Positions 1 to 8,334 of a stretch of DNA of 48,893 nt are shown in pieces; within the stretch, counting starts at the first letter, position 1, and the number at the start of each line of letters is the position of its first letter. The notes under the pieces were generated by a model. That model saw nothing but the letters and a program-made list of their open reading frames with translations. It had not been told where the DNA came from and did no database searches. A program made the position numbers and the translations under genes. The DNA lies in the NCBI GenBank assembly GCA_964528155.1, contig CAZGRL010000021.1, forward strand, positions 1 to 48,893, in the 5' to 3' direction. The DNA is from G001797105 sp964528155. Lineage in GTDB: Bacteria; Chloroflexota; Anaerolineae; Anaerolineales; E44-bin32.

Positions 1-1012
1 CGGGGAGATCAAGGCCCACCTCGTTCATGGCGTCAACCCGATCTACGACCTGCCGGAACAACTCGGGCTGCAGTCCGCCCTGCAGAACGTGCCGCTGGTG
101 GTGTCTTTCAGCCCTATCGTCGACGAGACGGCGACGTGGTCCGACTTCATCTTGCCGGATCACACCTATCTCGAAGGCTGGGGCTACGACCTGGTGTCAC
201 CTTCGGCGGACCGAGCCGTCATTGGTAGCCAACAGCCTGTCGTCACGCCGCTCAAGGACACGCGCGCCGCGGCCGATGTGCTCTTGAGCGTCGCCCAGGC
301 GATCCCGGCAGCGGCGCAGGCTATGCCCTGGCCGGACGAAGTCAGCATGCTCAAGGACGTCGTCGGGAAACTCCCGCCCGGTGATCATGGCAGCCCGGAC
401 CCCGAAGTGGCCTGGGCGTCGTTCCTCCAACACGGCGGCTGGTGGCCGGGCTCGTCGGATCGGCGGCCTGCGCCGGCTCAGGCGGGTCGGCCCATCGACG
501 TCCCGGCTGTGTCGTTTCAGGGATCCGCAGACCAATTCCCATTCCATCTACATCTATACCTGTCGGAACTTCTGAGCGATGGTCGGGGCGCCAATCAGCC
601 ATGGTTGCAGGGATCTCCGGCGGCGATGACGACTGTCGCCTGGCAGACGTGGGTCGAGGTCAATCCGAAGACCGCCGCGGCGCTGGGGTTGCAGGATGGG
701 GATGTTGTCAACGTCCGGTCGGAGAACGGAGAGATCGAAGCCCCGGTCTATCTTTACCCGGCGATCCGGCCGGATACGGTCGCCATCCCTCTTGGACAAG
801 GTCACGTCGACTACGGGCGGTACGCCATGGGGCGCGGCGCCAGCCCGGTCGCCTTGATCGGAGCTCGTATGGACAGCCGACGGGACACCCTGACCTGGAA
901 CGAAATTCGTGTGCAACTGACGCCGACCGGTGGACATGTGGCGCTGGCGCGAATGGAAAATCCGACCGGGGTCGCCGAAGGTTTCATCAATCAGTCGCAG
1001 CCCGGTGGTTAG
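1..1012 (+). CDS. Molybdopterin oxidoreductase family protein, C-terminal part (ActB-like), 5' end outside window
   Basis: The reading frame is open from base 2, so the gene starts before the window; about 336 codons are visible. The first visible residues read like the end of the catalytic-domain fold of the molybdopterin (DMSO reductase) superfamily (HGVNPIYDLP, then SFSPIVDETATWSDFILPD). The last roughly 120 residues form the dinucleotide-binding barrel (VNPKTAAALGLQDGDVV, later GQGHVDYGRYA). In Alternative Complex III (ACIII) this domain is the N-terminal half of ActB and carries no molybdenum cofactor. Here it is a separate polypeptide that ends 28 bases before the Fe-S subunit gene. The downstream NrfD, ActD-like and cytochrome genes support an ACIII-type complex over a soluble molybdoenzyme. 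Whether this copy binds molybdopterin cannot be judged, because the N-terminal cofactor residues are not in the window. Confidence 0.85.
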   Translation, partial: GEIKAHLVHGVNPIYDLPEQLGLQSALQNVPLVVSFSPIVDETATWSDFILPDHTYLEGWGYDLVSPSADRAVIGSQQPVVTPLKDTRAAADVLLSVAQAIPAAAQAMPWPDEVSMLKDVVGKLPPGDHGSPDPEVAWASFLQHGGWWPGSSDRRPAPAQAGRPIDVPAVSFQGSADQFPFHLHLYLSELLSDGRGANQPWLQGSPAAMTTVAWQTWVEVNPKTAAALGLQDGDVVNVRSENGEIEAPVYLYPAIRPDTVAIPLGQGHVDYGRYAMGRGASPVALIGARMDSRRDTLTWNEIRVQLTPTGGHVALARMENPTGVAEGFINQSQPGG

Positions 1013-1040
1013 CTGAACGAGCGGATAGGAAGGTCGGTTC

Positions 1041-1772
1041 ATGTCTGGTACTGGCGAGGGTAAGGAACCACAAGATCACAAGTGGACGATGCTTGTCGAT
1101 CTGGACAAGTGCACCGGTTGTAACGCGTGTGTCGTCGCGTGCCACGCCGAGAACAACGTGCCGATCGTCACGGAACAGGAAGTCGTGCGTGGTCGGGCGC
1201 AGCACTGGATCCGGATCGAGCGCTATTGGGAGGGGGAGTATCCCGATGTGAAAGCGCGTTTCATTCCATTGTTCTGTCAACAGTGCGGCGACGCTCCGTG
1301 CGAGCCGGTGTGCCCGGTGTATGCCACCTACCACAGCGAGAGCGAGAGCCTGAACATCCAGGTCTACAACCGCTGCGTCGGGACTCGCTATTGCGCCAAC
1401 AACTGTCCCTACAAAGTCCGCTTCTTCAACTTCTTCGATCCGCAGTTCGCCGAGCCGCTCAATCAACAACTGAATCCGGATGTGACAGTCCGCAGCGCGG
1501 GCGTGATGGAGAAGTGCACATTCTGTGTCCAGCGCATCCGTCGTGGTGAAGAACAGGCGCTGGTCGATGGCAGAGGCGTGCGCGACGGCGAGATTCAGCC
1601 GGCCTGCGTCCAGAGTTGTCCGAGCGAGGCGATGGTCTTCGGTGATTTGAACGATCCTCAGAGCAAGGTCTCGCGAAAACTCGGCCAGACGCAGCGGCAG
1701 TACCGCCTGCTCGATCACCTGGGAACCGAACCGTCGGTGTACTACTTGAAAGGCGGAGAGGCGAATGTCTGA
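1041..1772 (+). CDS. Four-cluster ferredoxin-like Fe-S subunit, ActB C-terminal type
   Basis: 243 aa. Cysteines are grouped as C24-C27-C30-C34, C79-C82-C87-C91, C112-C118-C122 and C159-C162 with C189-C193, the arrangement of the electron-transfer subunit of complex-iron-sulfur-molybdoenzymes and of the ActB Fe-S domain. In the third group the expected second cysteine is Thr115 (CVGTRYC), so this site should hold a [3Fe-4S] cluster and the others [4Fe-4S]; three cubanes plus one 3Fe cluster is the known ACIII pattern. No signal peptide is visible, so export would have to be in complex with the molybdopterin-type subunit. The last bases overlap the NrfD gene by 8 nt, indicating translational coupling. 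Expected role: passing electrons from quinol towards the cytochrome c subunits. Confidence 0.92.
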   Translation: MSGTGEGKEPQDHKWTMLVDLDKCTGCNACVVACHAENNVPIVTEQEVVRGRAQHWIRIERYWEGEYPDVKARFIPLFCQQCGDAPCEPVCPVYATYHSESESLNIQVYNRCVGTRYCANNCPYKVRFFNFFDPQFAEPLNQQLNPDVTVRSAGVMEKCTFCVQRIRRGEEQALVDGRGVRDGEIQPACVQSCPSEAMVFGDLNDPQSKVSRKLGQTQRQYRLLDHLGTEPSVYYLKGGEANV

Positions 1773-3222
1773 AAGTAGGGCCGATCAGCCACTGTGGCGG
1801 CGGCCGATCCCGGCCGGCGAGGATCTGGCCCACCAGGCCGAGCACATCCGACGCCGTCACCTGCTGCTCGATCCGCGCTACCCCTGGGATGTCGACGCCG
1901 ACGTGCTCGATCCGATGTACCACACCGGCCGGACATTCTGGCTGCTGACCGTGGTGCTCGGCGGGCTGGTGATGATGTGGTTTGGGACCTGGCTGTTCCA
2001 GATGTACTGGGGCATCGGGGTCACAGGTCTGAATCGGCCTGTCGAATGGGCTCTCTACATCGTCAATTTCGTCTACTTCATCGGCATCGGTCACGCCGGC
2101 ACGTTCATCTCGGCCGCGCTGCGCGTGCTCAAGATCGAGTGGCGCAGGCCGATCAGTCGTGCGGCCGAAACCCTGACGCTGTTCGCCCTGGCGACGGCAG
2201 CGATGTTCCCGTTGGTTCACCTCGGCCGGACATGGAAGTTCTACTGGCTGATCCCGTATCCCAATCAGCGAGGGTTGTGGCCGAATTTCCACTCGCCCTT
2301 GATCTGGGACATGATGGCCATTTTCACCTACCTCACAGGCAGCGTGCTCTTTGTCTACCTCGGGCTTCTCCCGGACCTGGCCATGGCGCGCGATCACACC
2401 GGCGGCTGGCGGCACAAGCTCTACAGCCTGATCTCGCTCGGCTGGCGCGGGACCGAGCGCGAGTGGGCCTACCACCGGACGGCCCTGAACATCTTTAGCT
2501 ACGCCATCATTCCGGTCATGTTCTCGGTTCACACGATCGTTTCCTGGGACTTCGCCATGTCGGTGCAACCGGGATGGCACAGTTCGATCTTCGGCCCGTA
2601 CTTTGTGATCGGGGCGCTGTTCTCGGGTGTGGCGGCGGTGATCATCGTCCTGGCGATCATTCGCAAAGCCCTGCACCTGGAGTATTTCTTGCGCGAAGAA
2701 CACTTTGACGGGATGGCCAAATTCCTGCTCATCCTCTCTTTGACCTGGGGATACTTCTACTTCAACGAGTACCTGCTTCCGTGGTACGCCAACGAGCCGG
2801 TGATGAAAGTGGTCTACAAGCTGCTCTCCCAGGGATGGGCGGCGCCGTTGTGGTTCACAATGCTCCTGGCCAACGTTGGAATCCCCTGGCTCACCTTGGG
2901 GTTCAAGCGCGTTCGACGCTCGGTCACTGCTTTGGTGCTGATCTCTCTCCTGGTGCAAGTGGGCATGTACCTCGAGCGCTACATCATCATCCCGGTGGGC
3001 TTGGGGCGGAACGAGCTGCCCTTCGACTGGGGTCGCTACATTCCCAATTGGCCGGAGAGCGTGATCACTCTGGGCGCGTTCGCCTTTGTCGGACTGATGT
3101 ACATTTTGTTCTCGCGCTTCTTCCCGCTCATCCCGGTTTGGGAAGTGCAGGAGGGACAGATCTTCCGCAGGCTGCGACGAGTCGGCCGAGCTCTGGTCCC
3201 CACGCACGAAGAGGCGGATTAG
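1765..3222 (+). CDS. NrfD/PsrC-family membrane subunit (ActC-like)
   Basis: 485 aa, an integral membrane protein with around ten hydrophobic segments. It has a long hydrophilic N-terminus, then HTGRTFWLL leading into the first helix. The stretch with GIGHAGTFISA and the following RPISRAAETLT match the quinol-binding helices of the NrfD/PsrC/ActC family. It would oxidise menaquinol at the membrane and hand electrons to the Fe-S subunit; in ACIII the NrfD subunits are also proposed to move protons. The start codon lies inside the end of the Fe-S gene, and the ActD-like gene starts 4 bases after the stop, so the genes are co-translated. Only one NrfD gene is visible; a second (ActF-like) is not present downstream and could lie upstream of the window or be absent. 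Confidence 0.93.
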   Translation: MSESRADQPLWRRPIPAGEDLAHQAEHIRRRHLLLDPRYPWDVDADVLDPMYHTGRTFWLLTVVLGGLVMMWFGTWLFQMYWGIGVTGLNRPVEWALYIVNFVYFIGIGHAGTFISAALRVLKIEWRRPISRAAETLTLFALATAAMFPLVHLGRTWKFYWLIPYPNQRGLWPNFHSPLIWDMMAIFTYLTGSVLFVYLGLLPDLAMARDHTGGWRHKLYSLISLGWRGTEREWAYHRTALNIFSYAIIPVMFSVHTIVSWDFAMSVQPGWHSSIFGPYFVIGALFSGVAAVIIVLAIIRKALHLEYFLREEHFDGMAKFLLILSLTWGYFYFNEYLLPWYANEPVMKVVYKLLSQGWAAPLWFTMLLANVGIPWLTLGFKRVRRSVTALVLISLLVQVGMYLERYIIIPVGLGRNELPFDWGRYIPNWPESVITLGAFAFVGLMYILFSRFFPLIPVWEVQEGQIFRRLRRVGRALVPTHEEAD

Positions 3223-3226
3223 GATC

Positions 3227-4252
3227 ATGGCCGAAAGCTTCCTGCTTGGGCTCTTTCATGAGGCGACTCCGACGGCGGACACCCTGGAGCAACTGGCCGC
3301 GCTCGGGATCGAAGAGAGCAAGATCACCGTCATGTCGGACGTGCCGTATCGGCCTGAGATCCTCGGCCGGCGTCCAACCTACGAGCGCCTCTTCCTGACG
3401 GCGCTCATCGGCGCCGTGGGCGGCCTGTTGACGGCCCTGTTCCTGACGATCGGGACGCCGCTCCTGACGCCCGTGCGCGTCGGCGGGCAGCCGATCGTTC
3501 CCATACCGCCCTCGCTGATCATCATCTTCGAATTGACGATGTTGGGCACCATGCTGGCGACCTTCGCCGGTCTGATCGCCGAGACCCGTTTTCCTGCGTT
3601 TGGCGGGAGGATCTACGATCATCGGATCACGGAAGGGCACATCGGAATCCTCATCCAGTTGGACGATCTGCTTGTCGAACGGGCCGAGGCCGTTCTGCGC
3701 ACCAACGGCGCTCATCACATGCAACGTCGGCCGGCCGAGGCGCCGCCGAGGCGAAGGACGTGGGCCCGCCTCGGGCTGGTTGTGTTGATCCTCTTGATCC
3801 CGACCGGGATTGTCTTGGCTTTGGCCTATTCGGTGATCTCTATCCCGATCCCGAGCCAGATGGTCGATCAGCTCTCGATCGCCAACGAAATGGGGCCACG
3901 CCTGGCGGCGCCGGCGGCGGCCGTTCCGATGCAAGGCCCGGCTTTGATCGGTGATCAGCCCGGAAGCCTGCCGGTGCCGGTGAGTCCGGAATCGTTGGCC
4001 CGCGGAAAAGACCTATTCAGCATCAACTGCGCCATGTGCCATGGAGATGGAGGCAAGGGGGATGGGAAGCTCAGCGACTTGTTCACGCCATCCCCGGCCG
4101 ACCTGACGAGCGCCGAGGTGGCCGACCTTTCGGACGACCAAATCTTCATGGTGATCACGCAAGGGCGTGGGCCGATGCCGCCCATCGCCGAGAACCTGAA
4201 TCCGGTCGACCGCTGGGACGTGATCAACTACGTCCGTTCACTCGAGCGGTAA
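3227..4252 (+). CDS. ActD-like (DUF3341) protein fused to a monohaem cytochrome c domain
   Basis: 341 aa. Residues about 1-165 are a DUF3341/ActD domain: a ferredoxin-like start (MAESFLLGLFHEA, then DVPYRPEILGRRP) followed by two membrane helices at about 57-79 and 96-117. A basic linker (RRPAEAPPRRR) and a third hydrophobic segment at about 182-204 lead to a cytochrome c domain with haem site CAMCH at 268-272 and a probable Met ligand in GPMPP near residue 313. In characterised ACIII, ActD and the monohaem cytochrome ActE are separate proteins, so this looks like an ActD-ActE fusion that ties the electron acceptor to the membrane core. The gene starts 4 bases after the NrfD gene. No frameshift or internal stop separates the two parts. 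Confidence 0.9.
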   Translation: MAESFLLGLFHEATPTADTLEQLAALGIEESKITVMSDVPYRPEILGRRPTYERLFLTALIGAVGGLLTALFLTIGTPLLTPVRVGGQPIVPIPPSLIIIFELTMLGTMLATFAGLIAETRFPAFGGRIYDHRITEGHIGILIQLDDLLVERAEAVLRTNGAHHMQRRPAEAPPRRRTWARLGLVVLILLIPTGIVLALAYSVISIPIPSQMVDQLSIANEMGPRLAAPAAAVPMQGPALIGDQPGSLPVPVSPESLARGKDLFSINCAMCHGDGGKGDGKLSDLFTPSPADLTSAEVADLSDDQIFMVITQGRGPMPPIAENLNPVDRWDVINYVRSLER

Positions 4253-4312
4253 GGGCGACTGTTTGCGGTTGAATGGCCGTCGCGAGCGCCTCCACCGACT
4301 CCTGTAGGCGCC

Positions 4313-5236
4313 ATGCTGAGGAGACAGATTTCCATGCGGAGACAAAACCTGTGGATGACCTTGCCTGTGGCAGCGTTCATCCTTGTCGCATGCGCCAGCC
4401 CAAACCCACAACCCGCGGGATTGACACCCGTTCCCAGCCTGGTTCCCGGCGGAGCGGTGACGCTGGCGCCGGCGCTGCAGGGCGCACAGGGCGGATCTGT
4501 GATCCGCGCCGAACCGGTCTCGGCGGACGCCGCCGCGGTCGGCGCGTCCATCTACATGCGCAACTGCTCACCGTGCCACGGAACCGAGGGTGAGGGGGTC
4601 GTTGGGCCGGCATTGCGAAACAGCCAATACGTTGAGACCTCGGCCGCAGATGCGCTCTACTCGACCATCGCCGACGGGCGGCCCGACACCGAGATGCCTG
4701 CCTGGCTCGATACCAATGGCGGTCCCCTGACGCAGGGACAAATCACCCAGGTCATCGCTTATCTCAAAGCGCTCCAAGGGCACAGTCCGATCCCACCCGC
4801 CCCGACGGAAATCCCGGAGCCGACCGAGGCCGTCCCGGTCGGCGGGCCGACGCCGGAGCCGGCGCAACCTTCCCTTCCGGGGAAGGCCGGACCGGCGGCC
4901 GGGATGGTGGGAGACGTCGAGCGCGGCAGGATGGACTTTGGTCTGTATTGCGCCGCTTGCCACGGGCCCGAGGGCGTGCAGGGGATTCCAAACCCCGGCT
5001 CGGACGATGGCAGCGTGCCGCCGCTCAACCCGATCGATTCGACATTGGTCAATTCCAGCTACGCGACATTCGCCACAGACATCGATTTGTTCATCGAGCA
5101 CGGGTCTGTGCCTGAGGGTGAGGGGCCACAGATTATGATGCCTTCGTTCGGGGATTGGGGCATGCTGTCCGACGCCCAGATCGCCGATCTGATCGCGTAT
5201 GTGCTGCACTTGAACGGCGTGGACAAGGCGCCATAG
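4313..5236 (+). CDS. Dihaem cytochrome c lipoprotein
   Basis: 307 aa from the ATG at 4313; a second in-frame ATG at 4334 would also leave a full signal peptide. The N-terminus is basic, then hydrophobic, and ends in a lipobox (LVAC, Cys27), predicting a lipid-anchored protein on the outer face of the cytoplasmic membrane. Two class-I cytochrome c domains follow: CSPCH at residues 85-89 and CAACH at 213-217, each followed by a likely Met ligand (TEMPAW and MMPSF). The two are joined by a Pro/Glu-rich linker around residues 155-195. It lies 60 bases after the ActD-cytochrome fusion and ends the operon. It is probably the mobile arm that passes electrons from the complex to a terminal oxidase or soluble carrier. 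Confidence 0.9.
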   Translation: MLRRQISMRRQNLWMTLPVAAFILVACASPNPQPAGLTPVPSLVPGGAVTLAPALQGAQGGSVIRAEPVSADAAAVGASIYMRNCSPCHGTEGEGVVGPALRNSQYVETSAADALYSTIADGRPDTEMPAWLDTNGGPLTQGQITQVIAYLKALQGHSPIPPAPTEIPEPTEAVPVGGPTPEPAQPSLPGKAGPAAGMVGDVERGRMDFGLYCAACHGPEGVQGIPNPGSDDGSVPPLNPIDSTLVNSSYATFATDIDLFIEHGSVPEGEGPQIMMPSFGDWGMLSDAQIADLIAYVLHLNGVDKAP

Positions 5237-5261
5237 ACCGACGATTCGAGATCGCTGGCAT

Positions 5262-5314
5262 AGTCAAAGGTAAGGGGTGGAGCAGCTTCGCTGCTCCACC
5301 CCTTCGCTTTGACT
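5262..5314. terminator. Bidirectional hairpin terminator between convergent genes
   Basis: A perfect 15-bp stem (5272-5286 with 5290-5304, loop TTC) is enclosed by a second 8-bp stem (AGTCAAAG at 5262-5269 with CTTTGACT at 5307-5314). It sits between the end of the cytochrome gene and the end of the leftward regulator gene, so it can stop transcription from both sides. There is no long T run on either side. Confidence 0.8.
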
Positions 5315-5327
5315 TCTCCTTCAGGAT

Positions 5328-5657
5328 CTAGTCCTGGATTCCCTTCAGCGCGGAGCGCATTGTCTCGCCATAGTCCTTGATGGCCTTTCGCCCGGCAGGC
5401 GTGAGCTTGACCATCGTGTGAGGCTTCTTGCGCATAAATGTCTTGGTGATCTCGACGTAGCCTGCCGACTCGAGCTTTCCCAGATGCGAAGACAGATTCC
5501 CCCACGTCAGACCTGTCGTTCGCATCAGGAAAATGTAATCCGCCTCCTCGACCGACGACAGATACATCATGATCATCAATCTGGCCGGCTCGTGAATGAC
5601 CCGGTCGACCGAGCCGACGACGCGCACGGAGTCAGTATTCGGCTCAGGCTCGGCCAT
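5328..5657 (-). CDS. Winged-helix transcriptional regulator (MarR/HTH_34-like)
   Basis: 109 aa from the ATG at 5657. The core (RLMIMMYLSSVEEADYIFL, TGLTWGNLSSHLGKLESAG, then KKPHTMVKLTPAGRKAI) is a compact winged-helix DNA-binding domain of the type usually annotated as HTH_34 or transcriptional regulator, with a recognition helix at SSHLGKLESAG. There is no ligand-binding domain, so the signal may come through its partner. The start codon overlaps by 14 nt the end of the membrane-protein gene 5644-6309, so the pair is translationally coupled. Likely role: autorepressor of the pair, acting on the repeated operator at 6336-6366. Confidence 0.85.
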   Translation of the reverse strand: MAEPEPNTDSVRVVGSVDRVIHEPARLMIMMYLSSVEEADYIFLMRTTGLTWGNLSSHLGKLESAGYVEITKTFMRKKPHTMVKLTPAGRKAIKDYGETMRSALKGIQD

Positions 5658-6309
5658 TCTCGGCCTCCGCTTCGGCCACGGGGTACGTGCGCACGAATCG
5701 GACGAGAAGAACGGCTCCGACCACGATGATGATGCCGGAAGCCACGGCCAGCGGTAGGTTGAAGGTGAACCCGGCATAGAGCATCAGCGCCGTGGAGGCC
5801 AGATTGCCCAGGCCAATCAACCATCCGTACAGGTAGACCCGCCGCACGTTGAACATGTACGCCATCGCGCTAAACACGGCGATGACGACGATCGTCAGGG
5901 CCATGTCGACCTTCAAATCGTCAACCCACTGAGGCAGGCCGCGCGAGCCCATGTTGGGGATCCACCCAGGAGAGAGCAGCGTCGCCAGAACCAAGCCGAA
6001 CGTCGCCAGGACGATGACGGCGAGGATCACGGTCAGGGCGGCCTTTTCACGCGTCCGGCGCATCCTCACGAGGCCGATGCGCGGCGCCGAGATGCTGCGC
6101 CTGACCAGGGTCAGCCCGGCGACCAGGAGAGCCAGGACGACGAGAAACAGACCCAGGTTCAATTCCGGCCCCAGGAGCCGTCGGGTGATCGGGTACAGGC
6201 TGAGTGCGAGGAAGATAAGCCCGAGCAGGATATCCCATAGACCGTCTTCGTAGTTGACCAGGCGAACGGTCCGTCTCTGGGCCTCGCGGGGTGTAAGGGG
6301 CTGTTCCAT
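5644..6309 (-). CDS. Multi-pass membrane protein, partner of the winged-helix regulator
   Basis: 221 aa from the ATG at 6309, which is preceded by GGAGG at a good distance. An open frame continues upstream to 6411, but that part lacks a ribosome site and crosses the promoter, so the shorter start is preferred. After a short cytoplasmic N-terminus (LTPREAQRRTVRLVNYEDGL) there are about six hydrophobic helices in three pairs. No catalytic motif is visible. Similar membrane proteins are commonly found beside small winged-helix regulators in Chloroflexota and Firmicutes; the function is unknown. Confidence 0.8.
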   Translation of the reverse strand: MEQPLTPREAQRRTVRLVNYEDGLWDILLGLIFLALSLYPITRRLLGPELNLGLFLVVLALLVAGLTLVRRSISAPRIGLVRMRRTREKAALTVILAVIVLATFGLVLATLLSPGWIPNMGSRGLPQWVDDLKVDMALTIVVIAVFSAMAYMFNVRRVYLYGWLIGLGNLASTALMLYAGFTFNLPLAVASGIIIVVGAVLLVRFVRTYPVAEAEAENGRA

Positions 6310-6335
6310 CAGGATCCTCCGTGCGTTTCGGTTTC

Positions 6336-6398
6336 GCAAGGTACTCTGCATGGCAAAGTACTCTGCAGTAGTATACGCTCGACCGAGGCGTTTGTCAA
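6336..6398 (-). promoter_or_regulatory. Promoter with two operator copies upstream of the membrane protein/regulator pair
   Basis: On the minus strand, TTGACA (6398-6393), a 17-base spacer and TATACT (6375-6370) form a near-consensus sigma-70-type promoter. Directly downstream lie two copies of an imperfect palindrome, GCAAAGTACTCTGC (6353-6366) and GCAAGGTACTCTGC (6336-6349, plus-strand reading), spaced 17 bp start to start. They cover the expected transcription start and early leader. A repressor bound there would block the promoter, fitting autoregulation by the winged-helix protein. Confidence 0.75.
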
Positions 6399-6558
6399 TA
6401 GGCTTCGGCATATGGAGTGAGCCTCGGCTTGTGTCCCGGCAATGGGACCTGTTTTAATGAAGGCCATCAGGCCGGGGCGCCTGGCGGGGCACGTCTCTTC
6501 TGGGTTCTGGGCGGAGCGCCGGATGGATCCGCCGCGTTCCAGCAGGAGGTTAAAGACG

Positions 6559-7353
6559 ATGCAGGTTCAATCCCTGGCGTACCGGACAGATCTCATGTTC
6601 AGCGCCTTCAGCGGCCAGATCACCGACCGCGGAGATCATCTGGTCATACGAACACCCTCGAATCCGACATTCTACTGGGGCAACTTCCTACTCTTTCCCG
6701 ATCCACCACAGACAGGAGATTTCGACCGCTGGCGTGCACTCTTCGCCTCCGAGGTCGGCTCCGCCCCGGAGGTTCTGCATGAGGCATACGGATGGGATAC
6801 GACGCAGGGCGAGGCCGGGGAAGTCAGGCAATTTCTGGAGAATGGATTCGAGTTATCCCGCAGCACGGTCCTGACTACCCGGCGCGTGGCGTCGCCCGAA
6901 CAACCTGCGTTGGAGATCGACATTCGCCCGCTCAGGTCGGATGATGATTGGCTCAAGGCCTTGGATAACCAGGTCCGCTGTCGCGAGCCCGATCACGAGG
7001 AGTCGGCATACCGCAAGTTCAAGGAGCGGCAAATGCTGTCATACAGGACGGTGACGGCCGCCGGCATGGGGGAATGGTTCGGGGCGTTCTCGGGTGAGAT
7101 GCTTGTGGCCGACCTTGGGCTATTCCACGACGGGGATCTCGCCCGCTTTCAGTCCGTCGAGACCCACCCCGCGTATCGCCGGCGGGGGATCGCCGCCAAC
7201 CTGGCCTACCGGGCGGGAGTGCACGCTCTCGAGCGTTTTGCCGTTCAGACACTGGTTATCGTTGCTGACCAGGATTCGGCCGCCCCTCGTCTGTACCAAT
7301 CGCTAGGTTTCGAGCCTGAGGAGCAGCAACTTGGCCTGGAACGACGGGCCTAG
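6559..7353 (+). CDS. GNAT-family N-acetyltransferase
   Basis: 264 aa from the ATG at 6559, preceded by AGGAGG (6544-6549). An upstream in-frame ATG at 6442 lacks such a site and sits close to the divergent promoter. The C-terminal half has the GNAT acetyl-CoA signature: ETHPAYRRRGIAANLAYRAG (the R-x-x-G-x-A loop), then VIVADQDSAAPRLYQSLGF. The N-terminal half (about residues 1-120) may be a degenerate second GNAT fold. The substrate is unknown. The gene stands alone and is divergent from the regulator pair. Confidence 0.85.
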   Translation: MQVQSLAYRTDLMFSAFSGQITDRGDHLVIRTPSNPTFYWGNFLLFPDPPQTGDFDRWRALFASEVGSAPEVLHEAYGWDTTQGEAGEVRQFLENGFELSRSTVLTTRRVASPEQPALEIDIRPLRSDDDWLKALDNQVRCREPDHEESAYRKFKERQMLSYRTVTAAGMGEWFGAFSGEMLVADLGLFHDGDLARFQSVETHPAYRRRGIAANLAYRAGVHALERFAVQTLVIVADQDSAAPRLYQSLGFEPEEQQLGLERRA

Positions 7354-7507
7354 TCGCCACTCGACGAAGCGCGAGACAGGTCAATTGAGGACCGAGGCGA
7401 TGTGCGCCGTCAATTTACGTCGCCCACTCTGTGCGCCCAGATCGGAGATATACTGAATCTGGGCCCTGGAATGTCGCCTTATCCTGGTGGGGGGAGGCAG
7501 GTTCGTG

Positions 7508-8083
7508 ATGGTTGCCCTCGACTTGTTGATCCTCGTTTCCGGCTATTTGCTTGGCTCGATCCCCTCGGCGCACATCGCCGCGCGCAGGCTTACTGGCAAA
7601 GACATCTACAGTTTGGGTGACGGAAACATGGGGGCCAAGAACACCTTCCATTCGGTCGGCTGGTTGCCAGGCGCGATCGTGGCGATAGCCGACGTCGGGA
7701 AGGGTGCGCTGGCGATCGCGATGGCGCGCAATCTTGGAGCATCGGAAGTGGTCATCTACCTCGCCGGCATCTGCGCGGTGCTGGGCCACGATTTCCCCCT
7801 GTTCACCGGTTTTCGCGGCGGGCAAGGCATGGCGACGATCCTGGGAGTGTTCGTCGTGCTATTCCCGACGCAAACGCTGGCGGCGATGGTGGTTCTGCCG
7901 TTGGCGCTTCTGTTCACCCACAACTGGGATCGAAGCTGCGCCGCCGCCTTCGTGGTCCTGGTAGGCATGATGCTGCTGACGGGCCAGCCTCCTCGACGGT
8001 CGGTCTATCCCTTCATCTTGCTACCCACCATCGGCGTCCGCAAGCTCATGCAGCACAGGGCTGCGAGCCACGCCACGATCTGA
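7508..8083 (+). CDS. plsY: PlsY-type acyl-phosphate:glycerol-3-phosphate acyltransferase
   Basis: 191 aa from the ATG at 7508, 10 bases after GGAGG; a GTG at 7487 in the same frame lies upstream of that site. Family motifs are present in order: GSIPSAHIAARRLTGKDI and GDGNMGAKN (motif 1), DVGKG, and GHDFPLFTGFRGGQGMAT (motif 2, with Gln where Lys is more usual in GGKG). Four to five hydrophobic segments fit the membrane enzyme that makes lysophosphatidic acid from glycerol 3-phosphate and acyl phosphate. The Lys-to-Gln change in motif 2 and Met for Thr/Ser in GNMGA raise the possibility that this is a divergent paralogue rather than the essential housekeeping copy. Confidence 0.82.
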   Translation: MVALDLLILVSGYLLGSIPSAHIAARRLTGKDIYSLGDGNMGAKNTFHSVGWLPGAIVAIADVGKGALAIAMARNLGASEVVIYLAGICAVLGHDFPLFTGFRGGQGMATILGVFVVLFPTQTLAAMVVLPLALLFTHNWDRSCAAAFVVLVGMMLLTGQPPRRSVYPFILLPTIGVRKLMQHRAASHATI

Positions 8084-8334
8084 GGTCGCGCCAAGTCCTG
8101 CTGCACGGCGGAGGGAAGAAGGCCGAAGCTGCATGGCATGTGGCGGTGATTCCTGTGTGCGCCGTTCAACGTTGGAGGCAGGTGCGGGAATCTCGGAGGA
8201 CAGTGGATGGCGAAACACTGGCCAGCTCGTGATCCTGTCTGCATGAGAATCGGCATCGATTCCACTTCCTGGCCGAGGGGATAATTCCATACTTGATGCG
8301 CTCGAACTCGAATTGAGCCAAAGGAGTTGGACGA

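Noticed and set aside
1459..3228. Long minus-strand open frame of 589 codons opposite the NrfD gene
   Set aside because: It is the antisense shadow of two certain genes (Fe-S and NrfD), with Arg/His/Asp-rich translation typical of GC-rich antisense frames and no family match or ribosome site.
1765..5236. Polysulfide or nitrate reductase instead of an ACIII-type complex
   Set aside because: The ActD-like domain, the 3Fe-type third cluster and the c-type cytochromes fit ACIII; a catalytic molybdoenzyme remains possible only if the missing N-terminus carries cofactor residues.
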